A DNA stretch of 64,000 bases, taken from positions 63,580,626-63,644,625 of the forward strand of contig CM055099.1 of the NCBI GenBank assembly GCA_029204225.1. Direction: 5' to 3'. This document shows, piece after piece, positions 1-12,892 of the stretch. The DNA comes from Diphasiastrum complanatum. Its lineage: Eukaryota > Streptophyta > Lycopodiopsida > Lycopodiales > Lycopodiaceae. The first letter of the stretch is position 1. Every line of letters starts with the position of its first letter. The notes below the pieces were generated by a model that searched no databases, was not told the origin of the DNA, and was given only the letters and a program-made list of their open reading frames with translations. The translations under genes were made by a program, and so were the position numbers.

Positions 1-1280
1 TAGGCCACCAATACTTGGCAGTCATTATCTTATTAACTGTGTTCTTCAAAGCAAAATGTCCACCAACATCTTCTGAGTGTAAGGCTTTAAGGACTTTTTT
101 AATGTCTTCGGATTCGAGACATCTTTGAAGCTGAAAATCTGCACCAAGCTTGTACATAACGTTGTTAATAATTGTATAAGCTGCTACCTTACTGTCTTTT
201 GCTCCAAATCATAACCATCCGGATATATATCTGATCCTTGAGATAAGTAATGATATTAGAATATAGCGAATTTGTAGATGAAATCTCGAATAAATATTCG
301 TCTGAAAAATCATCATTGATAGGGTCTTCAATTTTTCCAATGCTGAGTCGCAATAAATAATCAGCATTTGTATGATACTTTCCTTGACAAAGCTCTACTT
401 GATAAGTAGATTCTTGCAGAAGTAGAACCCATCGAGCAATTCGTCCTGATAGATCTGGTTTATTTACAAGATACTTAAGAGCATGATGATCCACATGAAA
501 AATAAATACATATCCCAGCAAATAATGCCAAAAATTTTTAACAGTGAAAATCATGCCAAGTGCTTCACTTTCTGTAGCCGAATAATTTTTCTCTGATGAT
601 CCTTCTTCTGGTCGTCCTTTTGGCTTGGACAGACGCCAATAGCAAATGCAAAAACATCCACATAACTATGAAATAAAATAGCCCAGTTGGGTGGTCTCAG
701 AATAGGAGCATTGATCAACCTTTGCTTAAGATCTTCAAATGCTTTCTGCTGTTCATTCGTCCACAAGTATTCCACTTGTTTCTTCAGTAGATGTGTAAGA
801 GAGGCAACAATAGAAGCATGATTTTGAATAAATCTCCTGTAATAGCCAACATGTCCTAAGAAAGCTCTTAGTTCACGCAAATTGGTTGGTATTAGGAGGT
901 TCTTTATAAACTCAACTTTATCTTTGTCGACTTCTATTCCTTTGTATCCGAGCAATATTCCTTCTTTCATACCAGAAAAAATATTTCTCTAGATGAAGAG
1001 ATAAACAAGTATCTCAACACCGTTGCAATGTTAATTTTAGCTTCTATAGGTGTGTCTTTATATCACTGTACACACAGAAATCATCAATAAATATTTCGAG
1101 AAAAGTTCTCAGGAAGGCAGCGAAAATTAACATCATGATTCGCTGAAAAGTCGCTGGAGCGTTACAAAGACCAAAGGGCATTTTGTTGTAGACATAAGTG
1201 TCAAATCCGTCGTGAATGTGGTCTTTGAGTGATCCTCCTTTTGCAATCCCACCTGATTTTACACTTAACCAGCTCATATC
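1..1280 (-). pseudogene. Ty3/gypsy pol remnant (RT, RNase H, start of integrase)
   Basis: This is a decayed polyprotein of a Ty3/gypsy retrotransposon, which copies element RNA into DNA. Reading down the minus strand, 1277-1044 holds reverse transcriptase with the FGLCNAPATFQR motif and an FIDDF catalytic box, a variant of the usual YLDD. A shifted frame at 970-551 carries the RT end (LRAFLGHVGYYRRF) and the start of RNase H. The frame at 554-189 holds the RNase H end (DHHALKYLVNKPDLSGRIAR). The first 180 bases translate to an integrase zinc-binding start (VGGHFALKNTV, then KYWWP), so the element continues beyond the window. There are at least two frameshifts and stops, and no LTR is in view. 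The family is certain; the lineage is not assigned. The 190 bases above 1280 are too diverged to place. Confidence 0.9.
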
Positions 1281-1474
1281 TTCATTTTTGAGTATATCAT
1301 GCCATATTTATGTTGGTATTCAATTTTTGACATTTGCGTGGCATCACAAAAATTATCATTCTTGATCGAGGAGAAGGGTCGCCCACGCATACCTATACGG
1401 GATACCCTGATGGATTCCACTCCCCCGATGTGTACGATAAAGATCTGCCTTAGAAGCTCAAGCAGTCCCATCTA

Positions 1475-3106
1475 GAGACATCCACACGTTCCCAGATTTT
1501 GGCAAGCCACCAGAGGAGGTTGATGTCCCAACGGCCAGTGCACTTTCTCATGTGCATGGTCTACTCAAGGATCTCAACTGGCTATTGCAAGATCGACTCC
1601 ACTACCATCGCCGAGCAAAGTCAGCAATGAAAGCTAAATAGGACCTTGAGCTCCACAACCAACAATTGCAACAAGAAGCTGATCACGCAAAGAAGCAGAT
1701 GGCCATGATGCAACATGAAATGGATGAAATGCGTTCTAGCATCCAATCTTACCAACAGATGGCCTAAACATTGCAACATGCACATAAACACCATGATGCC
1801 CAACTCCAGGCAGAAAAATAGCGGACCTCACGCCAAATCAATATAACTCTTGAAAAAGAAGTGGTCATCAAAACTTGGCAAAAAATGTTCGATGACCAAA
1901 AGCAAACAATTGATTTATATCTTTCAGTTCCACCTCAACCAAATTCCTCTACGGTCCCCACAGAAAAATACAATGAACTCTTGGCCAAACTTCAGACTTG
2001 TCATAAGACGTTGCAAAATTTTGAAGCTCAACAATCTGAGTATATCCAACCGTTCATTGAGGTAATTACTAGGTTGGAGAAACAACACGCAAAGCTAGAA
2101 AAATAGCTTGATGCTTTGCTTGCAACCAGAGAACCTCCTGCCACATCTCAAAGCGCCCCATCAGCCAGCGCACAAGCCTCCAACCCGGCCAATGTTGAAT
2201 TTGATGCATCTTTTTTCATTGATGACATTCTTGAGAGAGACCCATCAGTGGCTGCCGCCACATCGGACATTCTGTCCCTTGGTGATTCACGCACAACAAG
2301 GCCAAGCCACACCTAGGGCCAGATCTATCTTTAAGAAACCACAGTCACTTGAAGAATCCATCCAAGAGTATGCGACCACTTATCCAAAAGACGAGATGCG
2401 AGGGGAATATGTGTTGCCATGCTCCATAGCTAAAATCAAAGGCAAGGAAAAATAGATCAGCGAACAGCTGGCACCCCAACCCATATGGCGCAATGTCCTC
2501 TTCAAGGACCACAAAAATGTCCTGAACGAATATTTTTGGATTCCTAGGTATTTGCGCATGAATCCAATCTATCTATCCATCCCCATGCGAGCAACATGGC
2601 CCAAGAAGCAAGAGGATGCCAGTGCACCACCAAACTGGCCCATCATTCCAAACTCCAGGACTTGGAAGAACCAAGCAAATTTCCAGTATGCCTTGGAGCA
2701 GTTTCATCACAGGCACCACCAATCAGTTGATTCCACGGTGCAGCAAGCGGCGCTCAACTGCAAGGAGCTTGCTTTCCTTAGTACTCTCAAATTCCATTGG
2801 GATCACTCCTTGGGTCCCTTGTTTTTTGATCCCAACACCACTTTTCCTAGTCTCAAACGTAAGGACCAGTTAACCGTGGCACAAATTTATTACCGAGTAG
2901 CAATGACAGCATCCCAACATGCAGCACGAGTGGAAGAGTGGCAACGCTTCCAATGGTTGCCCCATAGCTTCCATGTCTTCGGGCCTCTCAAGGATGACAA
3001 CACTGTACGAGCCCAAGCACCGGAGGGTTACAGAAAACTCATCCAAGAAATCCGCAAGAACAATGAAGCGCAAGATGCCAAGCTATAGGAAGCCCTATTC
3101 AAGTGA
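1475..3106 (+). pseudogene. Element A extra ORF (coiled coil plus unknown C-terminal domain), left copy
   Basis: I do not recognise this protein. Joining frames gives roughly 540 codons with several stops and at least one frameshift near 2270. The first half (about 1600-2110) is Gln/Glu/Lys-rich with heptad-like spacing, which looks like a long coiled coil. A Pro/Ser/Ala-rich linker follows (2115-2200). The C-terminal part (2530-3106) is conserved with the inverted copy at 26837-27405. In this copy a Gln codon has become TAG at 3086-3088; the other copy keeps CAG and both end at the same TGA (3104-3106 here). The frame ends 38 bp before a G-rich polypurine-like tract and the inferred LTR start, so I infer an additional ORF at the 3' end of an LTR element, downstream of pol. 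Function unknown; structural or env-like roles are only guesses. Confidence 0.6.
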
Positions 3107-3144
3107 ATTGCCATGGGACTAGCAACCTTTTGGCAGTGGGGGAG

Positions 3145-4815
<1,671 letters not shown>

Positions 4816-4826
4816 AGGAAATCAAT

Positions 4827-5300
4827 ATGGTAGATGATAATGCAAATGCAGCTCTCGGTGGTCAGGTGCCAATGCCCACCTATCTGCAAATTTGCTAGTC
4901 ATTAAGCCAAGTGCTTAATGAAATAAACAACATGAACACTTTAAGTGATCAACAAATGGAAGTATTGTTGAATCAAGTGAAAACTTTATCCACACCAAAT
5001 TTGGGCTTTCAGCTTGAACCTTTTTTGGGAGAGAAGAAAGAGAAAACCCGGCAGAAGACGAATACTCAGATGAGGATGTTCGAGTCGCACCTTAGTTAAC
5101 CTCAGCTGGAGCAGCGAATCAGAAAAAAAAGGACCACAAGCATGCCAGTTGCTAGACACCCTATAAATCAAGATGGTTTTGGACCTAGCAGAACAGATAA
5201 AGACAAAGGCATTGCAATCACTACAACATTCTGGAGGATTTCTGACCCTATTACCAAGGCTTTTATGAAGAATTTTATTTTGAAAAAAGACCGTAACCCT
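4827..5300 (+). pseudogene. Element A gag N-terminus, left copy (truncated)
   Basis: This is the start of a gag (capsid) protein of an LTR element. The ATG at 4827 opens a frame beginning MVDDNANAALGGQVP, interrupted by a TAG at about 4894-4896. It continues with NEINNMNTLSDQQMEVLL and GFQLEPFLGEKKEK up to about 5045. The same protein starts at 24600 on the minus strand in the inverted copy, where the Trp-Trp gag domain follows. Here the central gag domain is missing: after 5045 the sequence jumps to an acidic, Lys-rich stretch in shifted frames, consistent with an internal deletion followed by later gag remains. The family is supported by the partner copy; the part after 5050 is uncertain. 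Confidence 0.7.
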
Positions 5301-5640
5301 CAGTATACACTCTGAAATATACCTCGGAACGAGATCCTTGATAATTGCCTCAGTAATCGAGGCTTCTTCACTTCGTTTTTGCCTTGTTTATAAAACGGGT
5401 ATATTGAGAGATATACCAAGGGCCCTCGGTATATCCCTCCCAAACAAGTGATTGGCGACATGTCATTTTCAAGGGATATACCAAGGGATATCCCTTGGTA
5501 TATCTCTTCTAAAAGTTTATCCTGTTCCGAGGGTATAAAATTAGAAAAAAGAAATTTTAGGACACAATGGAGCCAGATTACTGGCTCCATTCTGCCCTAA
5601 AAATGGACTCCATCCGATCCCAGGAGTCTTTTGCACCATG
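5300..5640. repeat. Hairpin-rich foldback block, MITE-like
   Basis: This block is built of inverted repeats. A perfect 30-nt palindrome centred on GGGATATCCC spans 5475-5504. A near-perfect 26-nt palindrome spans 5410-5435 and shares the arm GATATACC. An 11-bp stem with a 4-nt loop spans 5566-5591 (arm AATGGAGCCAG). Outer arms around 5318 (ATACCTCGGAACGAG) and 5521 (CTGTTCCGAGGGTAT) are inverted relatives. It could be a small non-autonomous foldback transposon lying between element A and copia B. No target duplication was identified, so the transposon reading is an inference. Confidence 0.5.
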
Positions 5641-5700
5641 AGATCCTTGCTGATGGAACTAGATGTGGTGGAATTTTTAAATTGAATTTGTGAAGTTGCT

Positions 5701-6558
5701 TTGTTATCTAAGGAGGAGTTGTGGCATAGACGGTTGGGACATCCTAACTTTACATCTATGTCTTCTATGGTTAAGAAGGAGAAGGCTATTGGTCTTCCAA
5801 AATCGCTTTCTAAAGATTTCAAGCCTTGTGAGGCTTGTGTCATTGCAAAGTCAAACAGAAGGCCATATCAAAAGTCCTTTATAAAGACTACTTATCCATT
5901 GGAACTCATACATTCAGATGTATATTTTTCTTCTTCTAAAAGTATTGGTGGTGCAACATGTTTTGTCACCTTTATTGATGACTTTACTAGATACACTTGG
6001 TTGTATCTACTTTCTTCAAAGGCTATGGTTTTTTATCACTTCCTTATCTTCAAAGCTTATGTAGAAAAACAGTTTTCTTGCAAAGTTAAAGCTTTAAGAT
6101 GTGATGGAGGAGGTGAATATATCTCCAACAAGTTTCATAATTATTTTGAAGGTGAAGGAATAAAGAGAGAATTTTCTTGTGCCTATTCTCCATCCCAAAA
6201 TGGAGTAGCTGAGATGAAAACCAGATATTTATGTGAATGTGCTAAAGCAATTCAAGTAGCAGCTTCTTTGCCTATTGAATATTGGGGTGAAGCTATAAAT
6301 TGTGCAAACTATTTGTGCAATAGATTACCTCACAATGCTCTTGCTGGAAAAACACCTTTTGAAGTCTTGTTTCAGAAGAAACCTAAGGTAGATCACCTTA
6401 GAGTTTTTGGTTGTACTTGCTTTGTTAATATGCCCTTGGAAACAAGGAAAAGAGATGACCCTAATTCTGTTAAAGGGATCATGGTTGGATATGCATCCAA
6501 GAAGAAAGCTTACAGAATCTATATTCCCTCTACCTCAACTACAATTGAGCCTGAGTAG
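5701..6558 (+). pseudogene. Copia B integrase region
   Basis: This is the integrase of a Ty1/copia element, which inserts the DNA copy into the host genome. The frame opens with a GAG-pre-integrase zinc motif (ELWHRRLGHPN, then CEACVIAKS). The catalytic core has a DDE set: Asp in HSDVYF, Asp in RCDGGGEY and Glu in NGVAEMK. It continues into the conserved LRVFGCTCFVNMPLETRKR and GIMVGYASKKKAYRIY stretches. A frameshift near 6550 ends this frame, and the linker continues in another frame (RDVIFHEDQKY). An in-frame TGA at 6686-6688 then separates it from reverse transcriptase. There is no native start, because the N-terminal part of the polyprotein is deleted. Confidence 0.9.
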
Positions 6559-6694
6559 AGATGTTATATTCCATGAAGATCAAAAATACATTCTTGAGAA
6601 GGCCGAGTTCAAAGATTCTCACAAAGATACTCCAATCATCACTCTTGAAGACCATCATGGAGAGATGGGGCCAAGATTTGAGGAGTGACCTCGA

Positions 6695-8350
6695 ATTTTT
6701 TCACCAAGGAGATCTCAAAGAGAAAGATCCGAGTCTAGAAGGCTTACCAATCAAGATAGAGGAAAGCAAGTGGAAACCACTAATTGTGCCTATTTTATTT
6801 CTCACGAGGAGCCGAAGGATGTATATGATGCTATCAACTCAAAGGGATGGTACCTTGCCATGAAGGAGGAATATGATGCTTTGATGGCCAATAATACATG
6901 GGAGCTTGTGGATCTTCCATCCAACAAGCATACCATTGGTTGCAAATGGGTTTTTCGAATCAAGTATAATCAAGATGGCACAATCAACAAGTACAAGGCT
7001 AGGCTTTGTGCTAAAGGCTTTGCTCAAGTATATGGACTTGATTATGAGGAGGCCTTTGCCCCAGTTGCAAAGATGGTGTCAATTAGAATCATGATTTCTC
7101 TTGCTTGTTTTTTCAATTGGCAAATTCTTCAACTAGATGTTTCTAATGCATTTCTAAATGGCAATCTACAAGAAGAGATCTATATGGATCAACCTATTGG
7201 GTTCATCCATGATGAAGGAAAAGTTTGCTTGCTCTTCAAAAGTTTATATGGATTAAAGCAAGCTCCAAGGTCATGGTATTCTCAACTTAACACCTTTCTT
7301 GAGTCACTAGGATTAAATCTTAGTAACTATGATCCTTCCTTATATGTCAAGTTTTTTGATAAAGATATTGTCATCCTTCTTATTTATGTGGATGATATCA
7401 TTCTGACAGGAAGTTGTATCAATTTAGTTGAGGAAACCAAGATTGCACTTGGAAAAGAGTTCAAGATGCAAGATCTTGGAAAAATTCACTATATTCTAGG
7501 ATCAGAGATTGACTTTTTTAAAGATAAAGCTTTTGTATGTCAATCTAAGTATGCTCTTTCAATGTTAAAAAAGTTCAATATGTTGAATTGTAAGAGTATA
7601 GAAACACCTATGGAGCAAAATGTAAAGGACTCTAACAAAGGTGATGAAAGATCCTTCGAGGACATCACACTTTTTAGAAGTCTTATAGGCTCCTTAATTT
7701 GGCTCACAATAACTAGACCTGACATAAGCTTTAGTGTTTATAACTTGAGCCAGGCTATGCAAAATCCTTCAGTTTATCATTGGAAAATAGCCCAGAGAGT
7801 GCTTACATATATATCTTCAACTTTTGATTTTGGTTTATTGTATAAAAGTGAAGATCTTTCTATTATTAGTTATTCTAACTCGGATTTTGCAAGTGATAGA
7901 GGAGATCGAAAATCTACAAGTGCTTATGTCATATATCTTGGAGCAAACTTGATATCTTGGCTTTTCGAAAAGCAAGATACTATATCACTCTCATCATGTG
8001 AAGCTGACTACAAGGCGCTCATTACAACAACAAAGGAAGTGCTTTGGATCAAGAGGTTACTAGTGGAGCTAAAGAAACTTATGGAAGAAGATATACCTCT
8101 GATCATGTGTGACAACATTTTAGCTCAAGCCCTTGCCAACAACCCAATATTCCATGCAAGGAGCAAGCATATCGAAGTTGCACATCACTTCGTGAGAGAG
8201 AAGCTCATTGGAGGTGAAATCAAATTGGAGCACATCGACACATCATCTTGCATTGCTGATATGCTCACCAAACCTTTGAGCAAAAGTTCCTTCAACAAGC
8301 ATAGAGCCAACCTTGGAGTTATACCAAGATCCATGTTCAAATCAATATAG
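6695..8350 (+). CDS. Copia B reverse transcriptase / RNase H (long open frame)
   Basis: This encodes the RNA-dependent DNA polymerase and RNase H of a Ty1/copia element. The open stretch runs from just after the TGA at 6686-6688 to the TAG at 8348-8350, the longest pol frame in the window. RT landmarks are CKWVFRIKYN, YKARLCAKGFAQ, FAPVAKMVSIR, QLDVSNAFLNG, SLYGLKQAPRSWY and the catalytic YVDD at about 7387. RNase H shows SDFASDRGDRKSTSAY, SLSSCEADYKAL, a CDN triplet and the end motif [17 protein letters not shown]. It stops 14 bp before the LTR. No ATG begins the frame, since it was originally internal to a polyprotein. Catalytic residues look intact, but the element lacks gag and protease and cannot be autonomous. 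Confidence 0.92.
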   Translation: MFSPRRSQRERSESRRLTNQDRGKQVETTNCAYFISHEEPKDVYDAINSKGWYLAMKEEYDALMANNTWELVDLPSNKHTIGCKWVFRIKYNQDGTINKYKARLCAKGFAQVYGLDYEEAFAPVAKMVSIRIMISLACFFNWQILQLDVSNAFLNGNLQEEIYMDQPIGFIHDEGKVCLLFKSLYGLKQAPRSWYSQLNTFLESLGLNLSNYDPSLYVKFFDKDIVILLIYVDDIILTGSCINLVEETKIALGKEFKMQDLGKIHYILGSEIDFFKDKAFVCQSKYALSMLKKFNMLNCKSIETPMEQNVKDSNKGDERSFEDITLFRSLIGSLIWLTITRPDISFSVYNLSQAMQNPSVYHWKIAQRVLTYISSTFDFGLLYKSEDLSIISYSNSDFASDRGDRKSTSAYVIYLGANLISWLFEKQDTISLSSCEADYKALITTTKEVLWIKRLLVELKKLMEEDIPLIMCDNILAQALANNPIFHARSKHIEVAHHFVREKLIGGEIKLEHIDTSSCIADMLTKPLSKSSFNKHRANLGVIPRSMFKSI

Positions 8351-8364
8351 ATCATTTTTAGGAG

Positions 8365-8935
8365 TGTTAAAATTGAAAAACAATCCATATTGATTTCTTG
8401 GCTTGCTACAAATGTTGAATCATGCAAGATAATGCAAAATGCCAAGTTTGGCCTACATAGAACTTGAGCTACATGGTTATGTATTATCTAGTTTGATAGA
8501 TGTAACTTGCATATAGTTTGTAGACATAGAATTAGCATGATTATGCTTGTAGAAACTCGTGACAATTCACATGCATTAATTGTAAGTGATCCATAGTGAC
8601 ATGCAAGGCATGCACAGAGTTTAATGGACACATGCATGATGATTTGGACATTTCTAGTTATAACTAGTACACTTGTAAAAAGTTGGTAGAATTTCATGCA
8701 TGACAAGTGACAAATGTCACATAGACTCTAGATGTCACTTTAGATGTCATTTTGGAATGGATGGATGTGGTTCTACCTTGAGCTACCTCAATCTCCATAA
8801 ATATGTGTAGCTCTCCACACAATCAATGATGAAGAACCAAAGTTTTGTGCTATCTCATGCCATTTTGGATCTAAACTAATATTGCTTGTTATCTCTCTAG
8901 CTTTCTCTCTCCAACTCTGCATGCACATGAATTAG
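8365..8935 (+). repeat. Copia B 3' LTR (end estimated)
   Basis: The sequence after the pol stop reads TTTTTAGGAG then TGTTAAAATTGAAAAAC, a purine-rich tract followed by a TG start typical of copia LTRs. A TATA-like CATAAATATGTG lies near 8795. The downstream limit is a guess, because no CA end plus flanking duplication could be confirmed. Confidence 0.55.
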
Positions 8936-8999
8936 TCTTCCGAAAAATGGTATGGTAGTGGGAGAGAATAGAAAGTTTAAAGAACATAAAATGGATGTG

Positions 9000-10300
9000 A
9001 TGTCGTACATGAGGAGTAGCATCCTAGTTTATATGCACGCCCTGCCTCTCCAATAACTCGAGTACTGCCTACGTACTGTGGTAATACGCATCCATGTACT
9101 CATCATGTGTGGGAGACTGCCCCATGGCAGATCGCTGAAAAAACATTCCAGATTTTGATCATATAAAAAGAGCATTTTTATGTGCCCTCATTCTCCACAT
9201 AGGAAGGCCTGGCTCTCTCAACTTTCATTGCATCTTGGATCTCCGATTTGCGGTGGTTCATTGCAAATCCCATGCGGCTCCTCATCCATTTATGTGCGAA
9301 TTCCATATCTTGGGATGGCACAAGGAACTCACTACACAGCTGGTCAATGACGCGATTCTTGTGGTCATTGCTGACATCAAGCCAGTCATGAAATGTGTCT
9401 CTGGAAAAGTGTACATACATGAGCTCCCTCATGCGCATGAAGACCCTCTTATCATAGTTATTGTCAATGATGTGACCATTCTTGTCTATGTCATATGACG
9501 ATGGGATGACAACTAGTGGAGATGTGGCTATGGGAGTGTCTATGGGGGTGGCCTCCTGTATGGGAGGTCTGGCCTTGGGAGTGTCAGCGGGAGTGGCCGC
9601 AGGTATGGGAGATGCCTCACTGATGGGAGAATACTGATGATGTGTAGTGTACGTGGTGTATTGGGGGGGAGAATAGGTAGAAGGGGGGGGGGGTTACCAA
9701 GAGGAGAATAGCCAGTGGGGGATGTTAGGATGGGAGAATAGCTAGGGGTGGACTGGAAGGAAGTGGGCTAGAACCCCCATGGTGAAACATGACCCCACGG
9801 AGCATATCCGGGAGGACAAAACTCAGTGGCAGTGGGTGCAGAGGGAGGAAAAATGTGAGAGGTAAAAGTGGGTATGTCAGGAATCTGTGTGATAGATATA
9901 GTATCGTGTGCCATACATGCAACCTCCTAGGTCAGTGTCTCTCGAAGTAGGGACTCCCCACGATGAGATGTGCTACACGGACATGCAGGACTCATGACCA
10001 CATCAGGGATATCAAGGTCATCGCCACATCCTCCACAGTAGGAGACACCGAGGCGTCGGCTCCTTTCCCATCGGGAGGAGGCACTGGCAATAGTGCCATG
10101 AGTGGGGGTGCGACCCTCATCAGAGTGACCCTCACAGGAAGAGAAAACATGTGACTGGTCTACATGAGGAGTCGACTGAATCTCCTCGGTTGATGATGTG
10201 TACTCAACCAATTTGATGGAGCTACGAGCCTTGCATTGAGCCCTCAGTCACTCTAAGATCTTATCCTGTTGTGAGGAAGACAACTGATCATGGTAGCTTA
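9000..10300 (-). pseudogene. Decayed gene, possibly CACTA (En/Spm-like) ORF1-type
   Basis: I cannot name this gene firmly. On the minus strand an upstream segment (about 10250-9927) reads LRAQCKARSSIKLVEYTSS followed by a Ser/Thr/Pro/His-rich low-complexity stretch broken by frameshifts. A downstream segment (9438-9178) holds WLDVSNDHKNRVIDQL, FAHKWMRSRMGFAMNHRKSE and IQDAMK. That pattern (a Trp, a hydrophobic helix, then a basic FxxxxxxK helix) resembles the DNA-binding part of En/Spm-type ORF1 proteins in plants, from memory only. Short imperfect repeats of GTGTCTATGGGGGTGGCC and a run of about 12 G at 9685 lie between the segments. Without a family search this stays a weak assignment. An alternative is an unrelated host gene remnant. 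Confidence 0.35.
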
Positions 10301-10473
10301 ATGAGCTTAGTCTCGCTCATAGAGGAAAGGCGGGATGACCCGCGAATGTCCTGACCTCTGGCTAGGGGATCCACCCTCTGACATAATGGGTGCAATGGAA
10401 TAAGAGGGATAAATATTGCAGACAACCAATGAGAGCTTCAACAATAGTAAAAAAAATATCACCATTTCCATCT

Positions 10474-10990
10474 TGTGAAAAATAGTCAAAAATCTATCTT
10501 GGTGATTTTATGAATGTGTGTTTGTGAGTACATTTCACATGTGTGGAGCATGTTCCCACGTGTAGAATAGTTATAAAAAGCTATCTATCATAGCTTTAGG
10601 GGTTTCCTAAGTTTTTATGTCAAGCATCTTGGTGTAGAGTTGTGATAGGGCCAAAAATTGGCATAGATGGCAAATTGGTCAAATCCACATGTAATGCCTC
10701 TATTGAGCCAAAAGTAGCTTATGATGAGATCTCGAGCTAGTTAGGCCTGTAAATAGGCTTGTGACACCTGCGTTAATGTAACTTGATGAGTGATCAAGTC
10801 AAAGTGTTGGCTTTGGTCAAGGGGTTCCAATAGAAATTGAGAAATCCTCATGAAGGGTCCAATAGAATTGCAAGATGGATGCATCACTCATCCAATAACA
10901 TTAGAGAGGCTAGGAATAGGGGTACAATAGGAAGTGAGCAAGCTCTCCATGAGTTTTATATGTACTCCTCTTTCCAATTATAATCTAAGT
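10474..10990 (+). repeat. LTR of copia family E (left copy)
   Basis: It starts TGTGAAAAATAGTCAAAAATC and matches the sequence beginning at 20108 in the same orientation, sharing for example GTGTGGAGCATGTTCCCACG, CAAGCATCTTGGTGTAGA and TGCATCACTCATCCAATA. The two together define an LTR family. Its right limit is not fixed. The following bases to about 11930 contain no coding frame that I recognise. Confidence 0.6.
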
Positions 10991-11930
10991 TGGTTTTTTG
11001 AGTCAAAATTGAGAATTGTTATTTTTTGCTTATATTACACTCTCTCTCTAGTTGAGACCAAATTTTCTCTATTATCTCTCTACTCGAGGAGAGGAGCTTA
11101 TTTTTACTTAGGTTTTTCATGGATCACTTTCTTACATGTGAAAGTTTTGCTACCTAAAGCAGGTTGGAGACCTGTATGACAGATCTTGATTTCATACCGT
11201 CTTTTGGTGATGTTTGTAAAGTGATCCGAGGGGGGTTTTTGAGCCATTATTTCTATTCTCCTGAGGGTATATCATTGTCTATACCCTGGTGACATTGTGA
11301 TTAGATTGCAAAATTGTGTAGATGGTAGCTACTTTGAGGTCCACGAACTCACTATTGATAGATCTTGGTGGCCTAGAAATCCCATTACAATCACCAAGTT
11401 CAGCCAATAGTACAAATGCTTGAAATAACTATAGGAGACATCTTCAATGGGTATGATTGGAAAGAAGCTCAGGAGCTCCATAGGCAAGTGAGATAGGAAT
11501 GATATTAAGAATGATTGTATACCCCTTCATCAATATATCTCTAGAGGCTTGGAGACTCTCTATTAATTGTGAAGGCACGGTTTTGTTGATAAAACATGTC
11601 CGAGATCACTAGTCTAGAATCAAGTTTCAGACATGTGTAGCCATTCTCGTAGCAGCATGATACTGGAAATGTTGCACCCTGTTAAGTTATTCCCTCCCCT
11701 ATGTTGATCCCATGGTGAGGAAAAAACCTAACATGTAGCTAGTTTCACCATAGACAATTTGCACCCATCCACATGAAATTACTCAAACATGAGATAGAAC
11801 AAGTAAACTTGAACAACACTTCATTGTTGTTCTTTTGACATTACTTGAGTCTTCAAACACTTGCAAAAATAGATTTAAAACATCTTTTCCATTTGGTGCT
11901 CTTGACTAGCTCCAATTGCCACCTTTCCTT
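10990..11930. other. Non-coding stretch with no recognised feature
   Basis: I see no coherent coding frame, repeat array or LTR end here. It may be the rest of the family E LTR plus an untranslated leader, but no primer binding site was found after a plausible LTR end. Confidence 0.4.
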
Positions 11931-11932
11931 TT

Positions 11933-12892
11933 GTGTTATTGAAGCCCTTTGAGAGAGGATGTGATTTTAGCTTCATTTGTCAATCTAAATATGCTACATC
12001 CATCCTAGATAGATTTGGAATGAAGAATTGTAAAGACATTGAGACACCAATGGAGCAACATGTGAAAGCATCTATTGGTTGTGATGAAGCATCCTTTGAG
12101 GACATCACATTATATAGAAGGCTTATTGGCTCCTTGATCTATTTAACTATAACTAAACCTGATCTTAGTTATAGTGTTGGAAAGTTAAGACAATTCATGC
12201 AAATTCCTCTAGTTTCACATTGGAAGATGGCCAAAAGATTCCTTAGATACATTTCATCTACTAAGAATTTTGGCATTTTGTATAGAGGGACTAATCTTGG
12301 GTTAAGAGCCTATAGTGACTCGGATTTTGCAGGTGACAAAGTGGATAGAAGATCAACAAGTGTTTTTGCCACCTTTATATGTGATGGAGTAGTATCATGG
12401 CTTTCCAAAAAGCAAGATACCATCTCCCTATCTTCCATAGAATCCGAATACAAGGCCTTGACATCAACATGCAAGGAGGTCTTGTGGCTCAAAAGGCTAT
12501 TGGTGGAGCTTCATGTCATGGAGGAGGAGATTCCTATCATCTACTGTGACAACCAACCAGCCCAATCACTTGCAACTAATCCTACATTCCATGCAAGGAG
12601 CAAACACATCGAGATTGCTCATCATTTTGTGAGGGAGAAAGTGCAAGCCAAAGAGATCAAGCTCCAACATGTGTCATCATCAAGTTGCTTGGCTGATTTG
12701 TTTACTAAATCTTTACCTAAAGATTCATTTGTCAAACTTAGATCTTCAATTGGAGTTATTGATAAAAGCATTGTGATTTCCAAGGCTAGATTTGAGGAGG
12801 AGTGTGAAAAATTGCCTACATTGGCAAATCTAGCCATGTACAATATTGTACATTTTGTGAAGAATTGCCAAACATTGGCAAATCTAGCTTGA
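11933..12892 (+). pseudogene. Copia D1 RT end / RNase H (5'-truncated, reads into LTR)
   Basis: This is the C-terminal part of a Ty1/copia polyprotein. The open frame starts in unrelated sequence at about 11933 and enters copia sequence at about 11970. It carries FICQSKYATSILDRFGM, ASFEDITLYRRLIGSLIYL, RNase [52 protein letters not shown] and [10 protein letters not shown]. The polymerase core with YVDD is lost to the 5' truncation. There is no stop before the LTR at 12803, so the frame runs 53 bp through the D1 LTR start and into the LTR of the inserted D2, ending at 12892. Sequence is close to copia G and to the fragment at 23495. It is the host element of the nested insertion. Confidence 0.85.
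12803..12855 (+). repeat. Copia D1 3' LTR, first part
   Basis: GAGGAGGAG is followed by TGTGAAAAATTGCC, the LTR start of D1. After 53 bp the LTR is broken by insertion of copia D2. It resumes at 16654. Confidence 0.75.

Larger units (their letters stand above)
5641..8930 (+). mobile_element. Copia B: 5'-truncated Ty1/copia retrotransposon
   Basis: The element holds, in copia order, a GAG-pre-integrase stub, integrase, reverse transcriptase and RNase H, then a polypurine-like tract and the start of a 3' LTR at 8365. The 5' LTR, gag and protease are missing, the break lying near 5641. The 3' LTR end is uncertain because no second LTR is available for comparison. Confidence 0.85.

Noticed and set aside
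5300-5590. Minus-strand frame of 96 codons across the foldback block.
   Set aside because: It is produced by the palindromes and shows no protein-like composition or homology.
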